The notes under the pieces were generated by a model. The model did no database searches. It had not been told where the DNA came from and saw nothing but the letters and a program-made list of their open reading frames with translations. Positions 42,171 to 51,971 of a DNA stretch of 64,000 bases are shown in pieces (position 1 is the stretch's first letter; every line of letters begins with the position of its first letter). Origin of the DNA: Sphingobacteriales bacterium (GTDB lineage: Bacteria; Bacteroidota; Bacteroidia; Chitinophagales; Chitinophagaceae); the NCBI GenBank assembly GCA_004144185.1, contig SEFP01000002.1, forward strand, positions 248,001 through 312,000. The letters run 5' to 3'. A program made the position numbers and the translations under genes.

Positions 42171-44393
42171 TTAATCGCCTTTTACAAGCTTCAGTACAAC
42201 GGTTTCGCCTGTACTGTTGGTGAGCTGTAACTGATAGATTCCGTTCGCCAGGTTTCCGATGTAGATCTCTGAGGCAGCGTGGGTACGCAACACTTCACGG
42301 CCTTGCAGATCCGAGAGACGGACTTGGTAGTTTCCGGAAGGCTGGATTAATACGGTTGTAGTGGCCGGGTTGGGATATACCTGAACCGCTTTTCCGGACA
42401 GGCTGATAACCGCAGCATTGGTTACGATGATGGGATTGCTCATGCCGGTACAGCCGTTTGAATCTACACGCAGGGCGTACGTACCATTGGCTGCCGGGAC
42501 ATAGGTAGCGCCGTTGGCACCATTCACCGGAGTACCACCCAGCATCCATTGCAGATTGGTATAGCCAGTTGTGTTCGACAGTGACAGCAGACCATTTACG
42601 GAGGTGATAACCGGCATTGGTGTCGGTTTGGCTGTTACCATCACTATCCGGGACGTATCTGTGCACCCTGTATTGCTGGTAACACGAACGCTGTAGTTAC
42701 CGGTCTGATTAGCAGTGTAAGTCAGCATCGTAGCACCGGTAATGTTGGCTCTATTACGGCTCCACTGATAGGTATAGTTAGTTGCAGGCGGTACGCTCAG
42801 CACGACGCTGTCGCCTTGGCAGAAGGTAGTGTCTCTGGCAATTGAAATGGTTACAACAGGTTTTGGGTTCACGGTGACAGCGATGGCACTGGACGTATCT
42901 ACACAGCTTCCGTTGGTAATCCGAACCCGGTAGCTTCCGGACGTGCGGGCTACATAAAACGAGTCGGTTGCGCCGCTGACCTGAGTGCTTCCGGAAAACC
43001 ACTGGTAGGTATATCCGGTTGCACGATTGGCACGCAACCGCACCGAATCGCCTTGGCAGAAGGTCGTAGAACCAGCCGCATTAGCAGTTGCTGTAAGGGT
43101 CGAGGTATTGGTGATAGTCGCGCTGGCAGTAACAATACAGCCACCGCTAGCTGTAACGGTAACGGTATATGTACCGGCGTTGGTCAGGTTGGTGATACTG
43201 GCGGTAGTAGCGCTAAAACTGTTGGGTCCGGTCCAGGCATAAGTGAAAGCACCATTGCCGCTGGCTGTTGCAGTGGCAGAGCCGGCGGAGGCACAGGTAA
43301 TATTGGTGGATGTTACCGTTACCGTAGGTATGATACAGCTTGCTTTCGGTGTGAATGCCACCCCACGGAATACCGTATTGGTAGGTGCAGTCGCCAGGGT
43401 TATATAGCTGTTGGCAAAACCGGCAGCGTAACTGCTGTCTATAGCCATCACTAGGGCATTTCCGGTAGTTGCAATCGTTGTGGCGTAAATCTTGGGATAG
43501 GTTCCGGACCAGTCTACAGCCAGTCCACGGGCACCGCCACCGACCAGGATGGTATCCGCAACGGCCCAGGTGCCATTGGTATTTGCCCATTTCTGAATGC
43601 CTCCACCCGCACCGACGCGGTCATCCGCTACATAAGCGATAGTTTCTGTGGCATTGATCGCCAGTCCATAGGGAGACGAATTGGTTCCGGTATTGAACAA
43701 TAAGGTACCGGTGTTGGTTCCGGAAGTCGGCAGGCCGGAAATTTTGTTGATGCCCAGATACGCCGCTGATCCGGATGTGTAATACAGATTACCGTTCATC
43801 GTCTGAAGCACCCGGATGTTGGTTGCGCCGGTGCCCAGGACGGTCGGTGCTGCGGCATTGCCGAAATAGTACACACCATTAGTACCGCCAACACCCCAGT
43901 AATCTTCGCCGGTTCCTTTTACAGCTCCTCGGAAGTTATTTCCGGAAAAGGCACTGGCTGTTGAATCTGCACGACCGGCAATCCCGCTACTACCAACCGT
44001 ATCAATTACCCGGCGGATATTAGCTGCACTGGCATTGCCCAGATTGGCAGTATTTGTTACAGACGTATCATAGCCTGCAAACACCAGTTTAGTACTGTCA
44101 GCAGATAACGTCAAGCTGCCTTCAGAAGTAGCCGTACCGCCGATCACCAGTCGCTGTGCACCGCTGGTAGAAATCGTGATGGTACTCACCGGTGTGCTTT
44201 GACCTGCGGTAGTCCGGTTGAATTCTTTCAGATAAACGGCATTTCCACTGTTGGCGAATGCAGCGGTTCCATCGCCAACCTGTAAGACAACGATGTTTCC
44301 GGACGTCAGTTGCGCATGAGCCTGTTGTTGAAATCCTGTAACCGCTGCCAGCAGAAGTCCCGCCGCCGATACTGACTTGTAGAATGTATTCAT
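42171..44393 (-). CDS. Large secreted protein with Ig/PKD-like repeats and T9SS C-terminal sorting domain
   Basis: Signal peptide (SVSAAGLLLAAVTGFQQQAHA), an N-terminal ~350-residue region with beta-propeller-like features (GLAINATETIAYVADDRVG, ARGLAVDWSGTYPKIYAT), then three or four Ig-like repeats (TYTVTVTASGGCIVTASATI, YTYQWFSGSTQVSGA, YTYQWSRNRANITGA, GTYALRVDSNGCTG). The C-terminal domain contains VQVYPNPATTTVLIQPSG and GNLANGIYQLQL, the type A sorting signal for type IX secretion. The ATG at 44393 starts the signal; the ORF start at 44438 is upstream of the promoter box. Length 740. Its role is probably surface-attached or secreted binding. Confidence 0.85.
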   Translation of the reverse strand: MNTFYKSVSAAGLLLAAVTGFQQQAHAQLTSGNIVVLQVGDGTAAFANSGNAVYLKEFNRTTAGQSTPVSTITISTSGAQRLVIGGTATSEGSLTLSADSTKLVFAGYDTSVTNTANLGNASAANIRRVIDTVGSSGIAGRADSTASAFSGNNFRGAVKGTGEDYWGVGGTNGVYYFGNAAAPTVLGTGATNIRVLQTMNGNLYYTSGSAAYLGINKISGLPTSGTNTGTLLFNTGTNSSPYGLAINATETIAYVADDRVGAGGGIQKWANTNGTWAVADTILVGGGARGLAVDWSGTYPKIYATTIATTGNALVMAIDSSYAAGFANSYITLATAPTNTVFRGVAFTPKASCIIPTVTVTSTNITCASAGSATATASGNGAFTYAWTGPNSFSATTASITNLTNAGTYTVTVTASGGCIVTASATITNTSTLTATANAAGSTTFCQGDSVRLRANRATGYTYQWFSGSTQVSGATDSFYVARTSGSYRVRITNGSCVDTSSAIAVTVNPKPVVTISIARDTTFCQGDSVVLSVPPATNYTYQWSRNRANITGATMLTYTANQTGNYSVRVTSNTGCTDTSRIVMVTAKPTPMPVITSVNGLLSLSNTTGYTNLQWMLGGTPVNGANGATYVPAANGTYALRVDSNGCTGMSNPIIVTNAAVISLSGKAVQVYPNPATTTVLIQPSGNYQVRLSDLQGREVLRTHAASEIYIGNLANGIYQLQLTNSTGETVVLKLVKGD

Positions 44394-44407
44394 ATAAAAA
44401 GTTTGTG

Positions 44408-44439
44408 CAAAAATATCCGGAAGGATCAGTTTCCTCAAA
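44408..44439 (-). promoter_or_regulatory. Promoter of the T9SS protein gene (TTTG-N20-TATTTTTG)
   Basis: On the minus strand TTTG at 44439-44436, a 20-bp spacer, then TATTTTTG at 44415-44408. The predicted start ~44401 leaves only an ~8 nt leader before the ATG. Confidence 0.55.
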
Positions 44440-44484
44440 TGAATTGTCTGTAAACAGCACTCATTTTCGCACTCATTTTAACCC

Positions 44485-44511
44485 AAAAGACCGGCGTAGT
44501 GCCGGTCTTTT
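44485..44511 (-). terminator. Terminator after the AhpD-like gene
   Basis: AAAAGACCGGC pairs with GCCGGTCTTTT around a five-base loop, 32 bp past the stop of the carboxymuconolactone decarboxylase-family gene. Confidence 0.83.
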
Positions 44512-44542
44512 CAAGATAAGAATGCTATGAGGTAGCGTATGA

Positions 44543-45124
44543 TTACAATACCACACAGGCACTTTTAAGAACCGACACCAGCCGGATGGCATCAAAGATG
44601 CGCGCCTCGGTAGCGCCGTGATCTTTCACGCTCTGTTCGTGACTCTGTACACAGCGCTCACAGCCATTGAGCGCCGAAACAGCCAGGCTGACCAGTTCAA
44701 AAAACTCTTTGCCCAGCACCGGGTTCATCATCACGCTCATCCGCATTCCGGCCGGACTTTTGGCATACGTATCATTCTCGTGCAGGTAGTGGCGAAAGCG
44801 ATACAGCACATTGTTGGCACTCATCACCGATACACAGGCCACGATCTCTGCCAGTTCCGCATCAGTTGCTTCTTCGGTACGGGCCAGCGTAGTCAATCCT
44901 TCGATGAGACGGCTATGCTTTTCGTTCACCGCCGCTGCCAACGCCAGCAATAGGGTTTCCTTGCGGCTCAGGTGATTGCTTTTGAGTACGGCGTTGATGT
45001 TGAGCTTTAAATCTTTGAGCGCACGGCTATCCGTTGAAGACAACAGTTCCAACACCTGAGTTGCAGGTGTTTCCGGAAGCCGGAGGTCGGCCAGTATGGT
45101 TTGAGCAGTTTCGTTTAAAGGCAT
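44543..45124 (-). CDS. AhpD-like carboxymuconolactone decarboxylase-family protein
   Basis: AhpD-type thiol reductase for peroxiredoxin. The active-site motif NGCERCVQSHEQ gives Cys155, Cys158 and His162, and Glu143 sits twelve residues before the first cysteine, matching the Glu118/Cys130/Cys133/His137 set of Mycobacterium AhpD. Length 193. The ATG at 45124 (MPLNETAQ) is preferred over 45157. It follows the peroxiredoxin gene by 79 bp on the same strand, with a shared terminator downstream, so it is probably the peroxiredoxin's electron donor (inference from context and motif). Confidence 0.87.
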   Translation of the reverse strand: MPLNETAQTILADLRLPETPATQVLELLSSTDSRALKDLKLNINAVLKSNHLSRKETLLLALAAAVNEKHSRLIEGLTTLARTEEATDAELAEIVACVSVMSANNVLYRFRHYLHENDTYAKSPAGMRMSVMMNPVLGKEFFELVSLAVSALNGCERCVQSHEQSVKDHGATEARIFDAIRLVSVLKSACVVL

Positions 45125-45203
45125 CTGTAAGTCAATTTTAAAAAAAGCTGCTGGCATCCCTTTTCCGGAATACCAGCAGCTGTAACAGGAATGTTCCGGA
45201 AGC

Positions 45204-45773
45204 TTAGGCTTCTTCCAGGGTCAGTTTCTGGGTCAGGGTCTCTTCACCTTTCTGCCAGTTACACGGGCACAGTTCGTCGGTTTGCAACGCATCCAGTACA
45301 CGGATGACTTCCTGTACATTGCGGCCTACCGACAGATCGTTTACGTTTACCCAGCGCACAATGCCTTCGTTGTCGATGATAAACGTAGCCCGGTACGCCA
45401 CACGCTCGTCTGCGTTGAGAATCCCCAACGCTTCAGCCAGGCTCTTGGATGTATCCGCCAGCATCGGGAAGCGCAGGTCGCGTAGATCTTTGTGTTCGTT
45501 GCGCCAGGCCAGGTGTACAAACTCGCTGTCGGTAGAAGCACCAATCAGCATCGTGTCACGGTCGTCAAATTCACCAAAGGCTTTGTTGAATTCAGCGATC
45601 TCGGTCGGGCAGACAAACGTGAAGTCTTTCGGCCACCAGAACATTACGGCCCATTTGCCGTTCAGATCTTCGGAGCTCAGCGTGTCAAACTCTTTACCTT
45701 TCTCGAGAGATACAACAGCCTTTTTCTTGAATTCCGGAAAAGGCATTCCTACGGTAACAAATTGTTGATTCAT
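45204..45773 (-). CDS. ahpC: AhpC-type peroxiredoxin with CPC resolving motif
   Basis: Two-Cys peroxiredoxin reducing hydrogen peroxide and alkyl hydroperoxides. The peroxidatic cysteine is Cys55 in FTFVCPTEIAEF. Two C-terminal cysteines form LCPCNW (Cys169 and Cys171), the three-cysteine arrangement of mycobacterial AhpC, which is served by AhpD. Length 189. The next gene encodes an AhpD-like protein. No AhpF flavoprotein is present nearby. Confidence 0.92.
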   Translation of the reverse strand: MNQQFVTVGMPFPEFKKKAVVSLEKGKEFDTLSSEDLNGKWAVMFWWPKDFTFVCPTEIAEFNKAFGEFDDRDTMLIGASTDSEFVHLAWRNEHKDLRDLRFPMLADTSKSLAEALGILNADERVAYRATFIIDNEGIVRWVNVNDLSVGRNVQEVIRVLDALQTDELCPCNWQKGEETLTQKLTLEEA

Positions 45774-45880
45774 AAAATCTTGATTTTTTGAGTTTTCGCC
45801 GCAAAATTCGGTCAGAACATCCGTTCTTAAAGCATCTTCTCCTTCTATTCTTCCAAAGCGCCTATAACCGGAAACAATTA

Positions 45881-45912
45881 AAAAAAGCGGTGTATGTATA
45901 CACCGCTTTTTA
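45881..45912 (-). terminator. Terminator after the choice-of-anchor I gene
   Basis: AAAAAGCGGTGTAT pairs with ATACACCGCTTTTT around a minimal loop, with a U-run on the minus strand. It lies 36 bp past the stop of the gene at 45948. Confidence 0.82.
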
Positions 45913-45947
45913 AGGTTTTTGATTAACTGCTTCCGGAACGCGGACCG

Positions 45948-48647
45948 TTACTCAACTACTATTTTTTGAGTCTTCAGCCCTTCAGCCTGAATCAGATAAG
46001 TGCCCGGTACCAGAGAAGCCATTGACACGTGGCTGGCATCCCGGAACGTAGCTACCCTACGACCATTCAGATCCAATACCACACCGGTGGCCGGCTGACT
46101 GAAATACAGTGTGCCTTTCTGAACCGGATTGGGATATACGTTCCAGGTATTTCCGGAAACCAGCGGTTGGGTAGTTCCCAGATAGCCACCACGAGGCGTC
46201 ACCTCAAACACCGCTACTGTTCCACTCACTTCATTGGAGGTAATCACATAGCTTTTCCGGTCGCGCGATTGCTTGTGGGAGATAAAAAGAATCCCTTCTG
46301 CACCCAGGTCGCCGGTAGCCGTAAGGGTATCTCGGGTGTTGCGATAGGCTTCAAATACCGGTGCGGTCGGGTCGGTGACATTAAAGGCCATAAACCCACC
46401 GGTACGCTCCAGCGCTACAAAGGCATATGCCGTATCGTTGATACTGCCGATGCAGACACCTTCCGGTTCAGGTCCTTTGGCATCCGACCGGTCTTTAAAG
46501 GCAATATTACTGTTGGAAACGTTGAACAGTCTGCGCAGTGCCGGATCGGCCAGCGTAATCTGTTCCAGCCGGTCGCCGCTGTTGTAGGCCAGTGTACCAT
46601 TCGCAGCATTCCAGATGCTGAATGACCGTCCGCCAAAGGCATAGATCACATCAAAGTCACCATCACCATCGGTATCGCCCAGTTTGTTGGTTACCGTCAG
46701 GCGACCCAGATTGTGAGCAGCCTTCAGCAGATCCTGGTTCCGGAAAATAGTGGAATCGAGCTTATAGCTGCCATCTGCTACCCGGGCTTCTTCTTTCAAT
46801 GCACTGTAATCCCGCGCATCGCCTTCATTGGCTGTAATCAGGTAGGTTTGACCGTTGACATTGTACGACGCAATCGCATCGGGCATATACATGCCACGCA
46901 CCGGCCAGTTGGCAATCACTGCACGATTGTTCTGATCGCTTACATCCAGTGCATTTCCGGAAAGGCTGTGATCGACCGTTCCCAGCGCCCGTACGGCAAT
47001 CACCGTTTGGGTCGGAATGTGAATGACCGCGAGGGCATTGTTTTCCTGTAAGGTTACATAAGCAGTATCAGACGTTTTATTGACGGTGATATACTCCGGT
47101 TCAAAATCTTTGGCAGCCGTGGCGTTGACGCCGAAGATGCGAACACCCTGGCTGCGCAGCACTGCTTCCTGGCCGTTGTAGGCGCTAAAGCCGGTATTGA
47201 CAGCAGTCGCGTTTTGCACGCCGTTTTGCAGATCCACAATCGTGATGCTGCCTTCCGGATCAACCGAATAATCGCTTTCCGGCTCGCCTTCATTGGCGGT
47301 CAGTACGTACCGGCCGTTGGGTGAGAAACAGATCATGTCCGGAATAGGTCCGGCAGGTACTTCTTTCAAAAAGCGACCAGCTGTGTCCAGAAACACAATC
47401 TTACCATTAGCCGTTTTCGGTGTGGCTTCGACGGCAACAGCAATAAGCCCTTTATACGCGGCTACGGAGTTGATGCCTCCGCCGTACACGGACATATCAA
47501 CGCTGTCGATAGCCGTCAGCGCGCCCGGATTGGTAAAGGACAGCAGGTGCAGTTTGTTATTCAGAGAGTTGACTACATACAAGCGGTTGGAAACCGAATC
47601 CCAAGCCGTGATCTCAGCTGAACTGCCGGCACCACTGACTTTATAGCTGCCACGGTGCGTAATCTGCAAGCGGTTCTGCGACTGCGGTGCCTGATAATCG
47701 TTATCAACGATATAGGCGGTGTGCTTGTTTAGGTTGCCCCGGTTTCCGTTCAGTACGGTATCCAGTGCAAACGCCAGGTATTCAGCGGCTTCCGGAAGCA
47801 CATCGTTTACAATCCGGTAGCGGGCATACAAGGTATCTGGACTGCCAGTCGACCAGGTCAGTACCGTATCAACTGCGGTCAGATCTGCTGTACTGGCGGT
47901 TCCGAATCCTGAAACCCGCGCCACACGAGCCGATGTGGTTCCGGTAGCCAACCGGTTGCTGATGACCACCGGAACTTTGAGGGTATCCGCGGCTTCATCG
48001 GCCATCTGGTAGGCCGAACCAAACACTACAGACGGCGGGTTGCTGGTAGCACCGGCTACCACCTGTACCCCATCAAGTCCGATATAATCGTCGCCACCGT
48101 TGACCCGGTAGCGGAACCGCACCCGGATAGCGCTGGTAGCGGCCGGAACAGATACTGCAACGCTGTCCCATACTTTATTGGCCAGCGGCAGATTTACATA
48201 GTTGCTCATGCTCCAGCTGGTTCCGGTATTGTACTCAATCTGGTAGCCTACCGAATCGCCGGTACCGCCCACCACATGAGTGAAGTACTTGAACTTGAAC
48301 GTGTAGCTGGTCAGCGGATTGAGCGTGACCGGCGCAAAGTCGAGCGTGTGGAGGTATGGGGCCGTCAGGATGGTTTGCGTGTAGGGGTTTTCCAGATCCC
48401 AGGCGCCCCAAAACCGGCTGCCCTCAGCGGCTGCGGTAATGGCCACATTGGTTCCGGATGTGTTGCCGAGATACGTCGTGTCTTTCCAGATGTCGTTCAG
48501 GGTAGAACCGTAATAGTAGGCACCCGGAGTGGCTGTAAAACTCCAGGCCGTTCCGGTGGAGGCGGTTTCAAAGCCCTGATAAGCGACCTGCGCTTCCACA
48601 TTCCGGAAGGCCAAGCTGGCCAGTAATAGAAGTAATCCTTTCTTCAT
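45948..48647 (-). CDS. Choice-of-anchor I family secreted protein with T9SS sorting domain
   Basis: Signal peptide MKKGLLLLLASLAFRNVEA. An N-terminal ~180-residue jelly-roll-like carbohydrate-binding-type domain (VAYQGFETASTGTAWSF, YIGLDGVQVVAGA) and a Calx-beta-like segment (~200-315) precede a ~500-residue beta-propeller of the choice-of-anchor I type: ITAWDSVSNRLYVVNS, MICFSPNGRYVLTANEGEP, DFEPEYITVNKTSDTAYVTL, YLITANEGDARDY, PEGVCIGSINDTAYAFV. The C-terminus WNVYPNPVQKGTLYFSQP with VPGTYLIQAEG is a type IX sorting domain. Length 899. Surface or secreted; enzymatic activity unknown. Confidence 0.87.
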   Translation of the reverse strand: MKKGLLLLLASLAFRNVEAQVAYQGFETASTGTAWSFTATPGAYYYGSTLNDIWKDTTYLGNTSGTNVAITAAAEGSRFWGAWDLENPYTQTILTAPYLHTLDFAPVTLNPLTSYTFKFKYFTHVVGGTGDSVGYQIEYNTGTSWSMSNYVNLPLANKVWDSVAVSVPAATSAIRVRFRYRVNGGDDYIGLDGVQVVAGATSNPPSVVFGSAYQMADEAADTLKVPVVISNRLATGTTSARVARVSGFGTASTADLTAVDTVLTWSTGSPDTLYARYRIVNDVLPEAAEYLAFALDTVLNGNRGNLNKHTAYIVDNDYQAPQSQNRLQITHRGSYKVSGAGSSAEITAWDSVSNRLYVVNSLNNKLHLLSFTNPGALTAIDSVDMSVYGGGINSVAAYKGLIAVAVEATPKTANGKIVFLDTAGRFLKEVPAGPIPDMICFSPNGRYVLTANEGEPESDYSVDPEGSITIVDLQNGVQNATAVNTGFSAYNGQEAVLRSQGVRIFGVNATAAKDFEPEYITVNKTSDTAYVTLQENNALAVIHIPTQTVIAVRALGTVDHSLSGNALDVSDQNNRAVIANWPVRGMYMPDAIASYNVNGQTYLITANEGDARDYSALKEEARVADGSYKLDSTIFRNQDLLKAAHNLGRLTVTNKLGDTDGDGDFDVIYAFGGRSFSIWNAANGTLAYNSGDRLEQITLADPALRRLFNVSNSNIAFKDRSDAKGPEPEGVCIGSINDTAYAFVALERTGGFMAFNVTDPTAPVFEAYRNTRDTLTATGDLGAEGILFISHKQSRDRKSYVITSNEVSGTVAVFEVTPRGGYLGTTQPLVSGNTWNVYPNPVQKGTLYFSQPATGVVLDLNGRRVATFRDASHVSMASLVPGTYLIQAEGLKTQKIVVE

Positions 48648-48757
48648 GAAGCAAATAATTTTGCGCGAAGAACGTAGGTCTTTCAGCCTTCTGGATCAGC
48701 ATTACACAAGGATCATCAAAGCGTTACAGTCGCTTCACAAAAAGTTGATCAAAAGAT

Positions 48758-48786
48758 AAAGCCACCCCTGAAATAGAGATGGCTTT
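48758..48786 (-). terminator. Weak terminator after ftsZ
   Basis: AAAGCCA pairs with TGGCTTT around a 15-base loop, 29 bp beyond the ftsZ stop. The flanking A-rich stretch gives a broken U-run on the minus strand. It marks the end of the dcw cluster. Confidence 0.45.
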
Positions 48787-48814
48787 GGTGAAAAAAGGAG
48801 AGGGAGAAACGTTA

Positions 48815-50371
48815 TCAATCCGGCTTTTTACCTTCCAGAAAGGTGTTGAGTGTTTGCACAGAAGCGGTTCCACCCTGCTGAGAAGGATGGGTATACCCTA
48901 CTGATGTACCGCTCAGGGTTTTATCATCGTCCTGCTGGGGTTCGTTGGCAGCAGGCTGCTGACCCCGGCGCAGATACGCCGGTACGTGTTCGATGTCGTC
49001 ATTGACTTCACCGCTCTTCACGTTAAAGGACAACCGGCGCAGACGCTCGGCACGCTCTTCAAGGGCTTTCTTCTGCTCTTCAAACCGACGCTCTTCTTCT
49101 ACTTCCAGCGTGGATTTGGTAGCGGTAGCCGTCTGAGGCGCTTGGTCTTTGGTAATCAGCCGAAGGCCGGGCGAAGTTGCTTCTACGGTTGGAGCAGCTG
49201 GCGCTACTGCTGGTGTTCCCTGAGCAGGTGCAGACCAGGACACACGGGCAGACGCTTCCGGAGCCGGAGCGGTTTGAGTCGCTTCCGGAACAGGAGTCGC
49301 AGCGGTTGCCGGAGCAGCAGCCATCTCGCCGAGGGTAGCCACAACGCGCTTGGTGTCCGTTTCCGGAACCGCTTTGGCGTTAGCAGGCATTTCGTACTTC
49401 AGTTCCTTGTGTTGAAAGCCGGTTGCGATTACAGTTACAGCAATCCGGTCGTCCAGCAAAGCGTCATGGCCCATACCCAGGATCACATCGCAGTTTTCAC
49501 CGGCCTGCTGTTGTACATATGCGTTGATCGCTTCCACTTCATCAAGCGTATGTTCGTGATCGCCGGGAGCAGAGGTCACGTTCAGCAGAATCCACTTGGC
49601 ACCGCGGATATCCGAATCGTTCAGCAGCGGCGAGTTGAGCGCTTCTTCTACGGCATACAGCGCACGGTTTTCACCGTTGGCAGAGGAGTGGCCCAGAATG
49701 GCCACCCCACCATTCCGCATCACCGTGCTTACATCGGCAAAGTCTACGTTGGAACGGCCAGTGCTGGTAATAACTTCGGTGATACACTTAGTTGCCGTAG
49801 CCAGAACATCGTCGGCTCGGGAGAAGGCTTCGGTAAACTTAAACGTACCGAACTGCTGACGCAGTTTATCGTTGGAGATGATCAGGATAGTATCTACGTG
49901 CTCACGCAGGCGCTCGATGCCTTCCTTGGCCTGCCGCATCCGGCGGGGACCTTCGTGCAAAAACGGCGTGGTTACGATCCCTACCGTCAGGATGCCGAGG
50001 TCGCGGCATAACCGCGCTACGACAGGTGCGCCACCGGTACCGGTACCACCGCCCATTCCGGCTGTAACAAAAGCCATCTTAGCACCCACTTTCAGCATCT
50101 TGGAAATATCTTCCACGCTTTCTTCTGAAGCCTGTGCACCAATGTCCGGATTGGCACCTGCACCCAAGCCCTGGGTCAGGTGTGGACCAAGCTGGATTTT
50201 GTTGGGAATCGGTGACTGAGCAAGTGCTTGGGAATCGGTATTGCACACAATAAAGTCAACCCCGTTGACACCCATGTTATACATATAATTCACGGCGTTA
50301 CCGCCGCCGCCGCCTACGCCGATCACTTTAATAATAGACGGCGCGGTTTGGGGATTTTCAGAAGGATTCAT
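48815..50371 (-). CDS. ftsZ: Cell division protein FtsZ
   Basis: Tubulin-like GTPase forming the division ring. N-terminal VIGVGGGGGNAVNYMY, the GTP-binding tubulin signature GGGTGTGGAPVVA, and the T7 loop (DFADVSTVMRNGG) are present. The C-terminal linker is long and Ala/Pro/Thr-rich (~330-420). A conserved peptide-like segment HVPAYLRRGQ is followed by an extra ~45 residues ending NTFLEGKKPD, unlike E. coli where the binding peptide is terminal. Length 518. Last gene of the dcw cluster. Confidence 0.96.
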   Translation of the reverse strand: MNPSENPQTAPSIIKVIGVGGGGGNAVNYMYNMGVNGVDFIVCNTDSQALAQSPIPNKIQLGPHLTQGLGAGANPDIGAQASEESVEDISKMLKVGAKMAFVTAGMGGGTGTGGAPVVARLCRDLGILTVGIVTTPFLHEGPRRMRQAKEGIERLREHVDTILIISNDKLRQQFGTFKFTEAFSRADDVLATATKCITEVITSTGRSNVDFADVSTVMRNGGVAILGHSSANGENRALYAVEEALNSPLLNDSDIRGAKWILLNVTSAPGDHEHTLDEVEAINAYVQQQAGENCDVILGMGHDALLDDRIAVTVIATGFQHKELKYEMPANAKAVPETDTKRVVATLGEMAAAPATAATPVPEATQTAPAPEASARVSWSAPAQGTPAVAPAAPTVEATSPGLRLITKDQAPQTATATKSTLEVEEERRFEEQKKALEERAERLRRLSFNVKSGEVNDDIEHVPAYLRRGQQPAANEPQQDDDKTLSGTSVGYTHPSQQGGTASVQTLNTFLEGKKPD

Positions 50372-50522
50372 AATTGCGATAGGGGAGGAAATAAGAAGCG
50401 TTAAAGGCCGTTTGAAGGAAAGATAAGGCTTCCGGAAGCAGCGCGTTGAAAGCTACAAATTTGAGGGCGGATTTCGTTTTACGGAAACTTTCTACAGGTA
50501 ATTTTTTACAGGGTACAATCTG

Positions 50523-51914
50523 TTACAGCTCCTGGTCCGGTTCGTCTTCAAAAATCTTCATGATGCGCTCCTTCATACCATCGAACAGATTCTTGAACCG
50601 CTCGCGGCGGGGCCGTACGTTGATAGGATCTTCCAGAAAGGAATCCTCACTGGAAACAGGTGCATCCGGAACGGTTGGTGGCGGAATAATGACCGTATCA
50701 TTGGTGTTGATCTGTGGCACCTCGTTGATAAAGCGGGGACGACCACTTTCCCAATCATAGTAGCCGCGCAGGATCAGACCGATACAGGTTGCATACTTCG
50801 GGTTGTTGATTTTTTCCAGCTGGGTAGACGCAGCCAGATGCTCACTCGGATAGCCCATCCGCGCCATCAGACCGGTTTTGTATTCCGTTAGTTGAATCAG
50901 GTGTTTCAGTTGGGAGCCGCCGCCGGTCAGGATAATCCCGCCGTACAGCTTTTTATCCAGGTCTACCTGTTTCAGATGGTAGACCACATAATCCAGAATC
51001 TCGTCCATGCGGGCCTGGATGATATGCGCCAGCATTTTTACGGAGATTTCCTTGGAAGGCAATCCGCGCAGGCCAGGAATTTCGATAAAGTCGCGCTCGC
51101 TGGCTTCGTCGGCCAAGGCTACGCCATAGTGGGTTTTCAGCAGTTCAGCCTGGGTGCGCAGTACACCCAGTCCGCCGCGGATATCCTGCGTTACATTAAC
51201 ACCGGCATATGGAATGACAGCGGTATGCTTCAGCATTCCGTCATAGAAAACAGCCAGGTCAGTGGTGCCACCGCCAATGTCCAGAATGGCTACGCCGGCT
51301 TCCAGATCTTCTTCATTCATCACAGCTGCAGCAGAAGCCAGCGGTTGCAGCACGAGATCCTTGGTAATGAGGTGGCTTTTATCCACACAGCGCTGGATAT
51401 TCCGGATCGCATTCCGGTCGCCGGTGATGACGTGGAAGCTGGCGCCGATTTTCACACCGCTCATCCCGATCGGATCCAGCACGTACGGTGTGTTGTCTAC
51501 CGTGTACTCCTGCGGAATAATATCGATGATACGGTCGCCGGCCGGAATGTAGGTTTTGTACTGATCGCGGATCAGCAGGTCGATATCAGCTTTGCTGATT
51601 TCGTCTTCTATATTGGTGCGCACCCGGTCGCCACGGGTCTGGAAGCTTTTGATATGCTGACCAGCGATGCCAACATATACATCGCGGATGTCCAGATCCG
51701 GATTGCTTTCCATACAGCGGCTAATAGCCAGCTCGATGGATTGGATGCACTGTTCGATATTCATCACCACCCCATGGCTCACGCCGGCACTTTCTGCTTC
51801 ACCGAAGCCAAGAAGCTCCAGCTTGCCGAACTCGTTTTTACGGCCGGCAATGGCGACCACCTTGGTGGTACCGATGTCAAGGCCAACAATGATGGGCTTT
51901 GGGTTAAGTTGCAT
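50523..51914 (-). CDS. ftsA: Cell division protein FtsA
   Basis: Actin-like ATPase tethering FtsZ to the membrane. The N-terminus IIVGLDIGTTKVVAIAG, phosphate loop region ILDIGGGTTDLAVFYDG and adenosine motif GIILTGGGSQLKHL are all present, together with the SHS2/1C domain (VYVGIAGQHIKSFQTRG). The C-terminal stretch FKNLFDGMKERIMKIFED is the amphipathic membrane-targeting helix. Length 463. It is 151 bp upstream of ftsZ. Confidence 0.95.
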   Translation of the reverse strand: MQLNPKPIIVGLDIGTTKVVAIAGRKNEFGKLELLGFGEAESAGVSHGVVMNIEQCIQSIELAISRCMESNPDLDIRDVYVGIAGQHIKSFQTRGDRVRTNIEDEISKADIDLLIRDQYKTYIPAGDRIIDIIPQEYTVDNTPYVLDPIGMSGVKIGASFHVITGDRNAIRNIQRCVDKSHLITKDLVLQPLASAAAVMNEEDLEAGVAILDIGGGTTDLAVFYDGMLKHTAVIPYAGVNVTQDIRGGLGVLRTQAELLKTHYGVALADEASERDFIEIPGLRGLPSKEISVKMLAHIIQARMDEILDYVVYHLKQVDLDKKLYGGIILTGGGSQLKHLIQLTEYKTGLMARMGYPSEHLAASTQLEKINNPKYATCIGLILRGYYDWESGRPRFINEVPQINTNDTVIIPPPTVPDAPVSSEDSFLEDPINVRPRRERFKNLFDGMKERIMKIFEDEPDQEL

Positions 51915-51971
51915 ACTATAGGGGAGTGTTGTGAGAGGGGTCAGTAAGAGAGGGTCGGTCGGAGGAATCGT

